Below, piece by piece: positions 1-10,501 of a stretch of 64,000 nt of DNA. Source of the stretch: Thermomucor indicae-seudaticae (Eukaryota > Mucoromycota > Mucoromycetes > Mucorales > Lichtheimiaceae); the NCBI GenBank assembly GCA_000787465.1, contig JSYX01000003.1, forward strand, positions 62,001 to 126,000, read 5' to 3'. The position numbers and the translations under genes were made by a program. Under the pieces are notes generated by a model. It did not search any database. It saw nothing but the letters and a program-made list of their open reading frames with translations, and was not told the DNA's origin. Numbering within the stretch: the stretch's first letter is position 1; every line of letters starts with the position of its first letter.

Positions 1-1350
1 CGTCTTTGTCAATCTCTACGGTATCAGCTACATCTCCGTAAATGTCGAACCGGCGTTGATCGTACAGGGGTATGCTTGCGCGAATTGCCTTGACTTCTTC
101 AGGATCTATACCCCCCAACAATAAGTGGGACAGGTTCTGTCTGCATCTGATTTAGCGACCTTACCAATATCAGCGTATACAATGGTTTCCTTTTCATCGC
201 ATGTAGCAATGACGGTACCCCTAATCGTGGTGGTTGAGTATATAGAAACGTTCATCGAATGAAAAGCGATCAACTTACTTTGGGTCCACGACGGTGGAAT
301 GGCCCCAAGCATGATAACTCGCAGACATGTCTCGTGCAGGCGAACATGCCGCCACATACATCTGATTGTCAGTAGCACTAGAGCGCTCAGCGTCAGAACA
401 AGTGCTGCATGGACGGCATAAGATGGACGGCATACCGTGCACGTTGCAGCAATTCCCAATGCAGAGGGCCGGTCGTCATATTGAACGCGCCAGGATAAAT
501 CATGGCGACACAACCTTTGCGTGCAGCGATCATGGCCATCTCGGGAAACCGAATGTCGTAGCATATACCGACACCGATTTTACCATACTCTAATAATCCA
601 CACGTCAATCTGCGGATCGATGCAACTTATTGACAAGTGACATACTGGTATCGACGTGTGTTAGGGTATTGCCGGCAGATAGAGTCTCACTCTCCTATAT
701 AGATCGGGTCATTCGTCATTACTTGCTTGATCTACACTTTTAGCAATCCATGTACTTGCGATAAACCGTATTTTGCCAGGCACATCGATATCAAACAGGT
801 GAACCTTGCGGTGTGTTGCAATCATTTTGCCTATGGCCGGCCGCCTCAGTGCGATGGCCCTGAATATTTCTTAACGCTGACTTACCTGTAGGGTCGTAGA
901 CAGTCAGGGTGTTGTACAGCTTGCCAGTCGTTTCGTCGCGTTCGGGGATCGAGCCGCCAAAGAGATAGACGCCTGCTTCCTAACGCGAAGCGTTAAGAGA
1001 CAAGCGATACGTCTGGCATACATTTACGTAAAAATACCTTGGCTGCGCCAGATAACATTGCAATCGATGGGCTTGATGACAGTGACTCTGCATATTCAGG
1101 AAAATAGTTGGTTCCATAGGGCGAGTTGAAACATTCCTTGAATGTATCGCAATGAGCGCATTGGAAGAAGCAGCAGCAGTAGGCAAGGGTTCTGCGTTAC
1201 CGGCAGCACGACGACCTGCGCGCCGTGACGCGCGGCTTCAAGGATTTTGCCACGGGCGCGTTCGAGATTGGCCTGTTTATCCGGAGAGCCCAGAAGCTGA
1301 ATTAACGCAAGCTTGAATTTCGATGCGGGAGCAAGGACAGAGGACGTCAT
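1..1350 (-). CDS. NIT2: Omega-amidase (Nit2-type carbon-nitrogen hydrolase), 3' end outside window
   Basis: Nine exons on the minus strand: 1350-1201, 1136-1038, 979-886, 830-760, 694-646, 589-436, 377-279, 220-165, 105-1. They join in frame to about 292 residues; the stop lies beyond the window. The nitrilase triad is visible: Glu in [10 protein letters not shown] (about residue 51), Lys in [10 protein letters not shown], and the nucleophile Cys in [24 protein letters not shown] and [11 protein letters not shown] match the C-terminal part of Nit2/omega-amidase. This family hydrolyses alpha-ketoglutaramate and alpha-ketosuccinamate to the keto acid and ammonia, closing glutamine and asparagine transaminase pathways, in cytosol or mitochondria. 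The start at 1350 is chosen because the core begins a few residues later. The fourth intron (759-695) needs a GC donor. The gene is divergent from the GH5 gene, 127 bases away. Confidence 0.94.
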
Positions 1351-1477
1351 GAGGGTTCGTCTGAGAAAAGAAGCGAGCATGACTGAAAATGGCAACCCCA
1401 AGGCACGACGCACGGACTTCTTGGGAAAAAAATTTAAAATTCATGAAACCCTCGTTTTCTCTCTTTTTGCTTCCTTG
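1351..1477. promoter_or_regulatory. Short divergent promoter region, NIT2 / GH5
   Basis: The proposed start codons of the omega-amidase (1350, minus) and the GH5 enzyme (1478, plus) are 127 bases apart, so both promoters must share or overlap this interval and adjacent 5' coding sequence. An A-rich stretch lies at about 1430-1440. No clear TATA box is seen. Upstream in-frame ATGs at 1313, 1349 and 1379 would make the two genes overlap head to head. Confidence 0.5.
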
Positions 1478-3019
1478 ATGACACATCAAATCAAATCGTT
1501 CTTCAAGAACCTCGGCACGCCGGCTCCACTGCCGCCCTCCCAACGCGTCCCTCCGGCGCCCACCTTTGAGCCGTTCAACGAGGAACTGAGTCAGGTGTAT
1601 AGGTATCGGCGACACGTCGGGGTGAACCTCGGATGCCTCTTTTGTCTGGAAGGTTGGCTTGCACCACCCGAGCTTAAAAAGGATCGCGGCCATTGGGAGT
1701 CCGAGCTGGCCTATCTGGAAGCGAGTCCGTCGCGTGAGGCAGCACGGGACGCTCTGGAATCGCACTGGCAGAATTTCATCACGGAGCAGGACTTTGCCTT
1801 CCTCAGTTCGGTGGGCGTCAATGCCGTCCGGCTGCCGATCGGGTTCTGGGTCGTGGCCGATCAAAAAGACTTGGCCGACATGCCGTTCCGGAAGTACCAA
1901 GGCGTGTACGATGCCGCCTGGAACTATTTCCTGCGCACCATCGATTACGCTGCAAAGCACAATATAGGCGTCCTCGTCGACTTGCACGGAGCTCCAGGTA
2001 GTAAAAGTGGCGTGCATAAGTCTCTTGTATGATACTTAGCAAAACGAATAGGCGGCCAGAACAGGGATTGCCATTCGGGCACGTCGACAGGTGACCCGCA
2101 ACTATTCAAATCGAGCGGCTACCGCTCGTTGGCGCTCCGAGTGCTGGAGCGTCTGGCACGGATCTTGGCACCGATCAACAACGTGATCGGACTCGAGGTC
2201 CTGAACGAGCCCGCAGACGACAGCGGATTACCAGGGTTTTACCGCGACGCGATCCGGGTCATCCGACAGGTTTCGGCGACACTGCCCATCTATCTGGGCG
2301 ACGCCTGGAACCCAACCAAGTACAGCGACTGGATCGCGAGCCACGACGACGCCGGCGGCTTTGTGGTTCTGGACACCCACCAGTACTTTTGCCACACGCC
2401 AGCCGACCATGCCAAGACAGCCGAACAGCACACCAAGCACCTGACCACGGGTCTCAAGGACACCCTCGCGCGCTGCAGCGCTCGGATCCGAGGCAACCTT
2501 ATTGTCGGCGAGTGGTCCGTCGTCCTCAACCACCAGTCGATACCCAAGGGCCAGCACGACGGCGACGTGATGCGTGCGTTCGGTCAGGCCCAGCGGCGCG
2601 TCTGGAACGCAGTCGCCGCAGGCCATTTCTACTGGACCTACAAGACCGCGGACGACCAATGGTATTGGAGCTTCATCTATTGCCACAAGCACAACATTCT
2701 CGCTCTTCACGACGCTCCGTCGGCTGGCGAGAGAAAGCCACGACCAAAGGAGGCCGCGGCACAGCAGGCCCGGGAGCAGCACCGCAATTACTGGTCGCAG
2801 CGGCAACCAGAGGTCGTCCAGCACGCGCACTTATTCGACCAAGGGTTCTCTACCGGATACGATGTGGCTGTCCAGTTTGCAGAGCAACACAAGAGCCAAA
2901 TAGGGTTTGTCGGCCAACTTGCGCATGATTATGCGGCTGCTCAGACCACAGACAAAGCCAATGCGTGGCAATTTGAACATGGGTTCGTGCAGGGTGTACA
3001 AGCGGTTCAGAATGCATAA
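1478..3019 (+). CDS. Glycoside hydrolase family 5 exo-beta-1,3-glucanase-like, no signal peptide
   Basis: Exons 1478-1997 and 2052-3019 give 495 residues; the 54-base intron is placed so that LHGAPGGQNRDCHSG is continuous. Family GH5 (glucan 1,3-beta-glucosidase group) hydrolyses beta-glucans by a retaining mechanism. Visible signatures are VGVNLGCLFCLEGW near the N-terminus, VNAVRLPIGFW, the acid/base Glu in VLNEPADD and the nucleophile Glu in IVGEWSVVLN. There is no signal peptide or membrane anchor, so the enzyme is probably intracellular. The C-terminus continues about 80 residues past the barrel (NYWSQRQPEVVQ onward). The start at 1478 is the in-frame ATG nearest the conserved core; earlier ATGs (1313, 1349, 1379) would overlap the divergent NIT2 start. 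Enzyme class is firm, exact substrate is inferred. Confidence 0.88.
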
Positions 3020-3305
3020 TGGGGAAATATCAAATAGTATTATTTTTATTTGAATGATGCATCCATAAAAGTGTTGGTATCAGAGTGTCGGCTGCATGTA
3101 TACATATGTCAGGGAAAGAAAAAAATATGGTACAGGGGGGAAAGAAAGAAGACGAAGCACATAGAATATGTATAAGACCTCCCAAGAAGAGAAAAAAGGC
3201 ATAAGACATATACAGCAAAGTGTTCAAAAGACCAGAATATGTATGAAAGAAAGGTGCATATCATAAGTAACAGAAACCCTCCCTAAGAGTATGTCGTTGT
3301 GCGGA

Positions 3306-4457
3306 TCATGATGCGGGCAGAAGAGACGGTAACAAGTCGTCTTCATCGGGAGAACAATCTTTATTAGCAGCAGGATCAAGCATGACGAAAGACGTTCTCT
3401 CCTTGATCGGTGTGTGTGGTAGTAGGGAAGAAGAAGAAGAAGCAGCAGTGGACAGTGATGGAGAAAAGCATAATTGGTCTGGAGGCGGTGAAGGTGGAAA
3501 GATGTCTTGGACTTTCTTGGGTCTCCTGTCTTCTTCTTGATGACTTGTCCGTGTAAAGAACCGACAGCGTTTCACAGCCTCTTTCAGGTCCTTGAGCGAA
3601 ATCCGACGCGCTGGGTCGATGCAGAATATCCGCCTTAGGATCTGATTCAGTCCCCGAGAAATGGGCAGCATCTTTAGCAGATAGTCGCGGTCAGCAAGAT
3701 AAGACCGGAACGCTTCGTCTTCCAGGCATGCTTGCCGCCATGGATTCTTTCCCGTGGCCAGGTTGATGAGAATCACTCCGAGTGACCAAATGTCGTTGGG
3801 TGCGGTTGCGTATCCTGTCGACCGATCCAAAACATCGCCTTGGCATTCTGTGTGCGTGTGCGTGTGGAATTTAGTCTGACTTTTGTTTCATATTGACATG
3901 TTTTATGCAAAAAGATATGACGTACCTGGTGAAAAGTAAAAGGTGCTTCCACAACCGTAATCTTTGGCGACGGATTCGCAAGTCGCCAGGCCAAAGTCAG
4001 CCAGCTTCAAGACTCGACCGTTCTCAAACACGAGAATGTTCTCCGGCTTGAGATCCCGATGATAGACACGCTGGTCATGACAGTACTGCACAGCGTCCAG
4101 CAGTTGCAGAAACGCAGCCTTAATCAGCGCATGATTGCCGTAATACAGGTTGCGTTCGGTGATGGCTGAGAACAGATCGCCTTCAGGGCCGTATTCCATT
4201 ACGACGTAAATGGCATCCTGGTCCTTCAGGATACGCTCCAATCGGATCACGTTCGGGTGCCGTAACTTTGCATGCAAGATCAGTTCCGACCGCTGAAGGC
4301 GCCGTTGGTGATCATCGATATCCGACTGTGGTAGAGACTTGATTGCATAAAGCTTCCTGGTCTTCCAGTGTTGAGCCAGATACACTCGCCCGTAAGCGCC
4401 TGAGCCAAGTAATCGAAGGAACTCGTATTCATCATGGATGGATGCATCACTGATCAT
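3306..4457 (-). CDS. Ser/Thr protein kinase of the Ran1/Pat1-VHS1-SKS1 group
   Basis: Exons 4457-3926 and 3847-3306 give 357 residues. The intron is fixed by the continuity of FYFSPECQGD, the activation-segment SPE. All kinase landmarks are present: glycine loop LGSGAYGRVY, Lys in YAIKSLPQ, catalytic [12 protein letters not shown] and metal-binding DFGLA. The segment EGDLFSAITER with GNHALIKAAFLQLLDAV is characteristic of the Ran1/Pat1 family, which links nutrient state to the choice between growth and sexual development in fission yeast and to glucose response in budding yeast. The C-terminal 80 residues are Ser/Pro-rich and acidic. A 5' extension to an ATG at 4481 is possible, but a TATA box at 4513-4519 favours 4457. 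Function in this organism is inferred. Confidence 0.88.
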
Positions 4458-4512
4458 TTTGGCTCCCTCCCCCAACTGCAAGGGAATTGGAAAAACAGGT
4501 AAAAGACGAATC

Positions 4513-4519
4513 TTTTATA
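4513..4519 (-). promoter_or_regulatory. TATA box for the Ran1-like kinase
   Basis: TATAAAA read on the minus strand, about 55 bases upstream of the ATG at 4457. Confidence 0.5.
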
Positions 4520-5478
4520 TATCTTTTCGGGTCAGGGTCTAATTTAGGGCGTCGTGGACCAATTAAAGACATGTAGCGGCATACATACATGTGGAGGCAA
4601 ACGGCTGCTAAAGTGGGGGTGCGCATCTGGGTCTGGAATCACTTTAACCCCCCAATCACCTGACTCTTTCTCTAATAGCTTTCAGCTCCTTCCTTGTTGC
4701 TCAATCGTGCCGAACCCCTTCTTCCGTTGCAACACAGATCAGTGAGAATCTGCAGCTAATTTCGCGCATGAGAGATCCCCTTAATCTTTGAAATGACTTC
4801 ATTCAACGTGCCTGATACAAAACGCAATGCAGAATCCCGGTTGCGGATGAATTCATACGCAAACTTTGTCACCCAGGCTCAACTGTAAAAAGTATTTCCA
4901 TGGTACTGCGATGCGATTATCTACGTAAATGTAGAACTCTATTACTTTTACGCCTTTTCTTTCATGTTCGATTATGTGTATAATTATGACACCCCTTTCG
5001 CTTTGGGTTCGAAAAGATGCTCTCGGATTCAAACTAGGGATTATACATGGCGTTTTTAACGTTCCTTACAGCAGCAAAATACGTATCTATCATTCGAGCT
5101 TATACGTTCATCCTCCATGTGCTGCTCATAAGTAGATTGTCGGATCGATGACCGGAAAGCGGGGTCGGTCTATCACCGTCTCCTTGGAGTCCAAAATTAG
5201 CGTGATAAACTTCAACTCACAGACGATACGATCCGTGTGTATCGAGTATGCAAGGAAGATGTCCTACTGCAAAACCATAAAGATGATCCATCATCAGCCA
5301 CTCACAACGGAATTCATGCGCGTTCCTTCATGGTCGCCGTGATAGATACTTGTCATTTCTGCGTTGATACGCTCAAAAGATAAAATTAGAACTGTCATTG
5401 CGGTCTCCGTAACGCCAAGTAATGATAGCGCCACGCGATAGAATGAAAAGAAACAATGAGATAGGGTTCCAGAACGTA

Positions 5479-5525
5479 CCCCCTCCCCCAAATCCACCAC
5501 ATGCAAGTACAACCCCCCCCCCCCC
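5479..5525 (+). repeat. C-tract cluster including C13 homopolymer
   Basis: Three runs of cytosine, C5 (5479-5483), C5 (5485-5489) and C13 (5513-5525), lie about 90-135 bases upstream of the antiporter ATG. The complementary strand has the G-runs needed for a G-quadruplex. Confidence 0.8.
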
Positions 5526-5615
5526 AATATTCCTGAATTTCTGTCCAACTTCATTCTCCGAGTGGCCCATTCTGGAGGGTCCCTTTCTGCGTGGGTGGGG
5601 GCCCTGGGGTTTGTG

Positions 5616-7918
5616 ATGCACTTGTACCATTTAGCGGTGGCGGTACTTCTTTGTCTTTTGGTTGGCGTGTTTGGTGAACCGCAGGCAAGCAAAAAAGGAG
5701 AACACGCAGGCTCCAGTGTATCATGGCTAATGGCAAGAACAAAAAATACAACAGCCTTATCCCGATGCTGCCAAGATCCAGGACATTCTGGAACAGGGCA
5801 AGAGATACAGACACCAGCTTCAGTTGGAGAAAAGCCGTCTGTACGAAGGCATCAAAGCGTTTGACCCGGATCAGAATGCAGCCGCGCTGTATCGCTTGGC
5901 TGGCGTCAAGCTGGACGATTTCGCTGCGTTTGAGGATCTCGTCTTTGGCATGATTCACATTTACGATCGCACTGTGAGTCAGCGTCCGACCGCGACACCC
6001 TATGATTTCAGAACGCCTGCACTCAAACTCACGTTCGATTTTCAATTGGCCATTAAAGAATCGCATGAGCATTTGCAGTCCAACTCGTTGGAAGACCTGG
6101 ATCTCTTGTCCACCACCAAAGACAAAAACAGCAGTAGCAGCGGCGGCACGCGAGGCGATGCTCGTGAGGGAGACTCGTCACGGGAAGCGTTAAAGGAAAT
6201 GCTGCGTGATATGTTGCAAGAAGTCCGTCAGAATGCGGATCAGCTGGAAAAAGGCATGCATCGTCATCATCTTGCGTTTCCGTCAGTGAACAGCCAAGGC
6301 GCAACCATCGAGACCGTGCTCAAGCTGAGCGAGGAGGATCATGATGTGTCAGAAGACAATGGCGCTATTCTGATCGACCAGGACAATAACGAATACATTA
6401 TGATGCGGCCGTCCGATACCACAGTGATTTATGAAGGTAAACATGACTACAGCTGCATGAAAAATACTGGTTCTAAAAGGGATGACGTAGACACGCAATT
6501 GCTGCATGACTTTATTTTAATTGTGGTTTCTTCTTACGTCCTGGGCTGGATATTCTGTGCGCTTGGCTTACCAGGTAAGATATGCACAAAGGGCTGGAAG
6601 CGGAATGCAGTTTCTCATTATGGCAGCTTTGCAGCCTTCTTTGGGTACATATCTGCGGGCATCATTACCGGACCTTCTGGGTATAACCTGATCGAAGAAC
6701 TGATACAGACCGAGACACTGGCACAGTTGGGCGTCGTGTTTATTGTGTTTGTGCTTGGTCTGGAGTTTTCACCCGAAAAGTTGCGAGCCATGTGGCGACT
6801 TGCTCTGGGCGGGGCGATCATGATTCTTGCAGTGACTGTGCTCTTCTTTGTGATCATGGGTACTGTCCTGGGAGCTACAATGAAAGAAGCGATCTTTGTT
6901 GGTGCATGTGTGAGTCTGAGCTCCACGGCGGTGGTTGTGAAGTGTATCAAGCTAGACCATTTGGAACATCTGTATGGGCTGCTGGTTATGCAAGATGTAT
7001 TACTGGGTTTCATGCTGGTAAGTAGTCGCCTGTTCTGCGGCGCAGAAGCGAGAACTGAAGTTTGTCCCGACGTATAAGGCTATTGTTCCTGCATTGGCTG
7101 AACCTGGTGTTCAAGTGATTTTCGCGGTGTTCAAGATAAGCGTGTCATTTACGATATTCGGGCTTGTGTGCTTCGCTTTTGTCAAGGCCATGCCACCGTT
7201 GGCACGCGTGTTCCGACGAGCATTGCCAAAGAAGATGGCACAACATAACCACGAGCTTATGTTGCTGGGCAGCATCGCTATTTGCTTGGTTATGCTTGTG
7301 ATATCGGAGCGCCTGGACTTGGGAATGGAGATTGGATGCTTCGCAGCGGGTGTGATTATCCGGTCACGGAAAAACTTGTTCGAGATGTCCATTGCCGTCA
7401 TTGAGCCAGTTCGGGACCTGTTTGCTTGTTTGTTCTTTGCGTCGATTGGCCTTCACGTTTATCCATCGTTTTTGGCATCTGAAGCGATGCTTCTTCTGAC
7501 GCTGGCCGCGGGAGTCATCGGCTTCAAGTACATGACCACGTCTGTGGTTCTCATGTTTCTTAAACTCGACTTACGGACATCGTCTACCATGGCTATTGCT
7601 TTGGCTCAGATATCAGAATTCGGGTTTGTGCTCGCTTCGCGGGCAAAGCAGCTTGATATCATATCACGTGAAGTCTATTATCTCTTGCTCGGTATCACCT
7701 CGCTGACATTGCTCTCCACGCCGCTGTTATGGAAATTAATGGACCGAACAGCATTACTTGCAACGACGACGACGTCGTCTTCTGGTGACCCGTCCTCAAC
7801 CACCCACCATCACCACCACCATCATCATCATCATCATCACCGTGCTTCCTCGAGACATCATTTGGATGAACATCCCATTGTATCCATATCCCTCGATGAC
7901 GCTGACAAATTTGCATAA
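5616..7918 (+). CDS. CPA2-family cation/proton antiporter (TMCO3/Kef-like) with signal peptide and poly-His tail
   Basis: Exons 5616-5684, 5755-6436, 6491-6574, 6635-7017 and 7079-7918 give 685 residues. The first exon encodes a signal peptide (MHLYHLAVAVLLCLLVGVFG). A charged, partly coiled-coil lumenal or extracellular region follows to about residue 245, then some 11-12 membrane segments of the Na+/H+ exchanger fold. Typical motifs are LGLPAFFGYISAGIITGPSG, FVLGLEFSPEKL and SLSSTAVVVKC. The family moves K+ or Na+ against H+ across endomembranes or plasma membrane; ion and location are inferred. Two introns (6437-6490, 54 bases; 6575-6634, 60 bases) are multiples of three without stops and look like coding sequence, but removing them restores family motifs. 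The first intron needs a GC donor. The C-terminus carries 12 consecutive His (7805-7840). Confidence 0.87.
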
Positions 7919-8123
7919 AACCTTGTACAGTTATTTTTATTATTACCTTAATTTGTGCAATAAGTTTATTTCAAATTCTAAGAAATAAGATAGAGTGGGC
8001 CATACTACTCTTTTACGTATGTAAAGGTGTGTGTGGGGAAGGGGTGGGGGCATGAGAAAGGGATATAGGACGGCGGGGTTGGTTTGTACAGATCAAAAAA
8101 AAAGTGCAAAATATAGATATAGA

Positions 8124-8963
8124 TCAAGTCTCGTCTACTTGTGGAATGATCCATTCATTGTTCACTTGAGCCTTTTCCATAACCAAGTACTGACGTTGCT
8201 GGCGGCGCATACTTGCTTCTCTCAATTTGAGCAGCATGGAGCCATAGTTATCAAAGTATCTTTTCAGCTCGTGGACGGTCAATGCGGCCCATCGTTCCTC
8301 GGTTTCGTTCTCAAAGAGGTGTAAAGGGTGGATCAAGCCCTGATAAGAGGACCATATCTGTTTTTCAAATCGGGCGTGGAGGTCCTCCTTGACAGCCTCC
8401 TTATCACCTGCTGTTGTGGGATACACAAAACCGTAACCTTGCCAGACGATCATGATCTCGTCTGATTTGGGGTCAATCATGATATCCAGCGTGTTATCAT
8501 ATTCCACCGGTCGTTTCTTGTTCTCTTTCTTTTCGTCGGATTGTGATGACTCAGGCACGATGATGCCGCCGGTCCGGTCTGACAAGTCCTGCGTGACAAG
8601 GACCGGCACGAGGCCCGAAGACGATGGCTGCTGCGGAGAGGCGTACAGGACGGCTGACAAGGACCTGCGAATGCTGTTGCGGATCTCCTGGCCGTTGGTC
8701 TGCTCGGCCTCGGACGGATCGTACTGTGTGGTCTTGACGGCATCTTTGAGATGACGAATATATAAGCTCTGCGTCTTTTGTGCGCGTCGTGCATCGGGTT
8801 TCGGTGCTGTTGTTGCTTGGTTGCTGGATGATGACGATTTGTTGAACAGTGAAAAGCCGCCAAACGAAAACCGTTTGCTGAGCCGCTTATTCGTATTGCT
8901 GTTGTTGTTATTACTACTATTGGACAAGGTCGTCGTTGCTGCTGCTGCTGCTGTGGTGGCCAT
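8124..8963 (-). CDS. Uncharacterised protein, 279 aa, low-complexity N-terminus
   Basis: A single uninterrupted frame of 279 codons. Residues 1-60 are Ala/Thr/Ser/Asn-rich with a basic patch (NKRLSKRFSFGGFSLF). From about residue 65 the sequence is ordered in character: SLYIRHLKDAVKTTQYDPSE, then LDIMIDPKSDEIMIVWQGYG and a helical, Arg/Gln-rich C-terminus. I do not recognise a domain. No signal peptide or membrane segment is seen, so a cytosolic or nuclear protein is likely. The clear coding character, the run of Asn and Ser codons at the N-terminus only, and a normal ATG context support a real gene. It converges on the antiporter with about 200 bases between stops. Confidence 0.72.
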   Translation of the reverse strand: MATTAAAAATTTLSNSSNNNNSNTNKRLSKRFSFGGFSLFNKSSSSSNQATTAPKPDARRAQKTQSLYIRHLKDAVKTTQYDPSEAEQTNGQEIRNSIRRSLSAVLYASPQQPSSSGLVPVLVTQDLSDRTGGIIVPESSQSDEKKENKKRPVEYDNTLDIMIDPKSDEIMIVWQGYGFVYPTTAGDKEAVKEDLHARFEKQIWSSYQGLIHPLHLFENETEERWAALTVHELKRYFDNYGSMLLKLREASMRRQQRQYLVMEKAQVNNEWIIPQVDET

Positions 8964-9738
8964 GATATGCGAGGGAAGAAAGAGATTTTTGTTTTCATGA
9001 ACCGCTTGTCAAACATGAATTTGGGGTTACTAGAGCGCATACGGAGTTTACTCGAGTGGAAGCGCATGCCGTCTTGCTGAATATGGAGCCTTCAACTTGT
9101 AAAGCTTCGGCAAGTCATATAGCTTCCGTGAGTGAGTGATTAAAAGTGGCGTCATTTATCAAGTGTGGAGCTTTATCTTACTATCCGAGCCTTGTCCATC
9201 TTTTCTCTATGATAGCTTTCGCACAGATACTCTTTAACGAGATTATGCACGCATAGCCTGATGATACATTCAAAAGGCTACGTTCAGCTTTCGTTTTTAC
9301 AACGCTATGTACAAGTTCTGCCAAGTGCGTATAGGATCCCTTAAAGCTTTTTCTGGGGGAAATGCAGACCATCAGGATCGGTGCACCTTTTCCGTTCGTA
9401 ACACGGACCTTTCTTTTAGTTAGGATGGAACCTCCAATAGTGGGTCGAACTGCGCCAACATTGAACGTTGGCCGCGACTGGAACACGAAGAGCCCACATC
9501 GATAGCATAGACATTTTGGCTTATCTTCGCAAGCCGCTACAACGCTCATTCAATTCATAAGCAAACGCTCATCGGCTTAAATGTGTTGCCGTATCAACGA
9601 GTCTGAAGGTAACACAAGGTTAATTCATTCGACTCTGCCACTTCATTGTCGATTCTCTCTGTTTAACTCGCGTATTATAGCAAAACACACCTACATACAA
9701 TACAGTAATAGCGTACATCACAATAGTACGTAGGTTGG

Positions 9739-9756
9739 GTGTCCGTAGCCGAGGCC
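9739..9756 (+). repeat. 18-base string shared with 47217-47234
   Basis: GTGTCCGTAGCCGAGGCC occurs here and, in the same orientation, in the gene-poor gap at 47 kb. Flanks diverge. It may be the remnant of a dispersed element. Confidence 0.5.
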
Positions 9757-10456
9757 TCTTTTTTTGTATAGACTTTTTGCCATGGTCACTCACATTTGCG
9801 CACGCGCTTCATGGGGCAATAGAACGACCGATGCGGCTTTGCGCAGTCGGATCCCCCACAGCCCAGGATGGAGAGTCTCTCTCTCGGGACTCTAACTGCG
9901 CGACAGTGTTACAGAGTTTTCATTTCATTCTGTTTTAATGCCGTCCCATCCACGTATATGCAAGAGACCATCATGCATTATGCGGAATGGAATTCCCTTT
10001 TCTTTGGTTCCAGTGGGAAAAACGTACAGAATCCTTCCCGTCCCTGTAAAAGGGCACCCATTTTCCCTCGCTACGCTTTATGTAAGCATACATTTCTATG
10101 CTTTCTGATCCAATCCTCGATACAAAGCTTTCTTCCTTTAGCCATGCGTTGGAACTGCACGAAAAGAGAGAGAGCCCCCTTACTGCTACGTACGTACAAG
10201 GCTTGTGTCTGCAAGCAAGCGAGCTTATTCCTATCCCGTCATTTGTGCGACGTCCAAGGATGATCTCATGGCTCGTCAGGGTCCCGTCTAAGCCCTGAGA
10301 TGTTCACATACCGAACACAGGATCCGCGCGGAAAGCTCACAGGTCGCTACCAGCAAACGAACACAAGCATTATGATTATCCGGCATGAATGGGAAACTGG
10401 AATGTCCACAATTTGAAAGCTAGCACGCTTGTTCGGGATAGCCGAGATCAAAATGA

Positions 10457-10463
10457 TATAAAA
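10457..10463 (+). promoter_or_regulatory. TATA box for the GH16 gene
   Basis: TATAAAA 39 bases before the ATG at 10502, a spacing that makes 10502 a better start than the in-frame ATG at 10493. Confidence 0.6.
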
Positions 10464-10501
10464 GGTGGAGCGAGCACGTTTGATCCTGCTACTTGCCAAC
10501 C

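Larger units (their letters stand above)
4458..5615. other. Intergenic, divergent kinase / antiporter
   Basis: About 1.16 kb between divergent genes. It holds the kinase TATA box, AT-rich unique sequence, and near its right end a C-rich block (5479-5525) described separately. Only short frames without recognisable protein character were seen. Confidence 0.6.
8964..10501. other. Intergenic, 1.5 kb, with one weak frame and a short dispersed match
   Basis: A minus-strand open frame at 9181-9549 (122 codons, with a CLCYRCG cluster near its start) shows no recognisable family and is not called as a gene. An 18-base string at 9739-9756 recurs exactly at 47217-47234. The right end carries the GH16 promoter. 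Confidence 0.5.

Noticed and set aside
1277..2017. 246-codon minus-strand frame across NIT2 exon 1 and GH5 exon 1
   Set aside because: Antisense to two well-supported genes; no family signature.
5951..6010. GTGAGT donor-like site in antiporter exon 2
   Set aside because: The nearest acceptors give a 38-base intron or shift the frame; TPYDFRTPALKLTFD reads as normal protein, so no intron was placed.
9181..9549. 122-codon minus-strand frame with a Cys cluster
   Set aside because: No family, no introns, no promoter feature; left as a weak frame.
9739..9810. Possible tRNA gene at the shared 18-base string
   Set aside because: An A-box-like TAGCCGAGG is present, but no B-box, acceptor stem or anticodon arm can be drawn at either copy.
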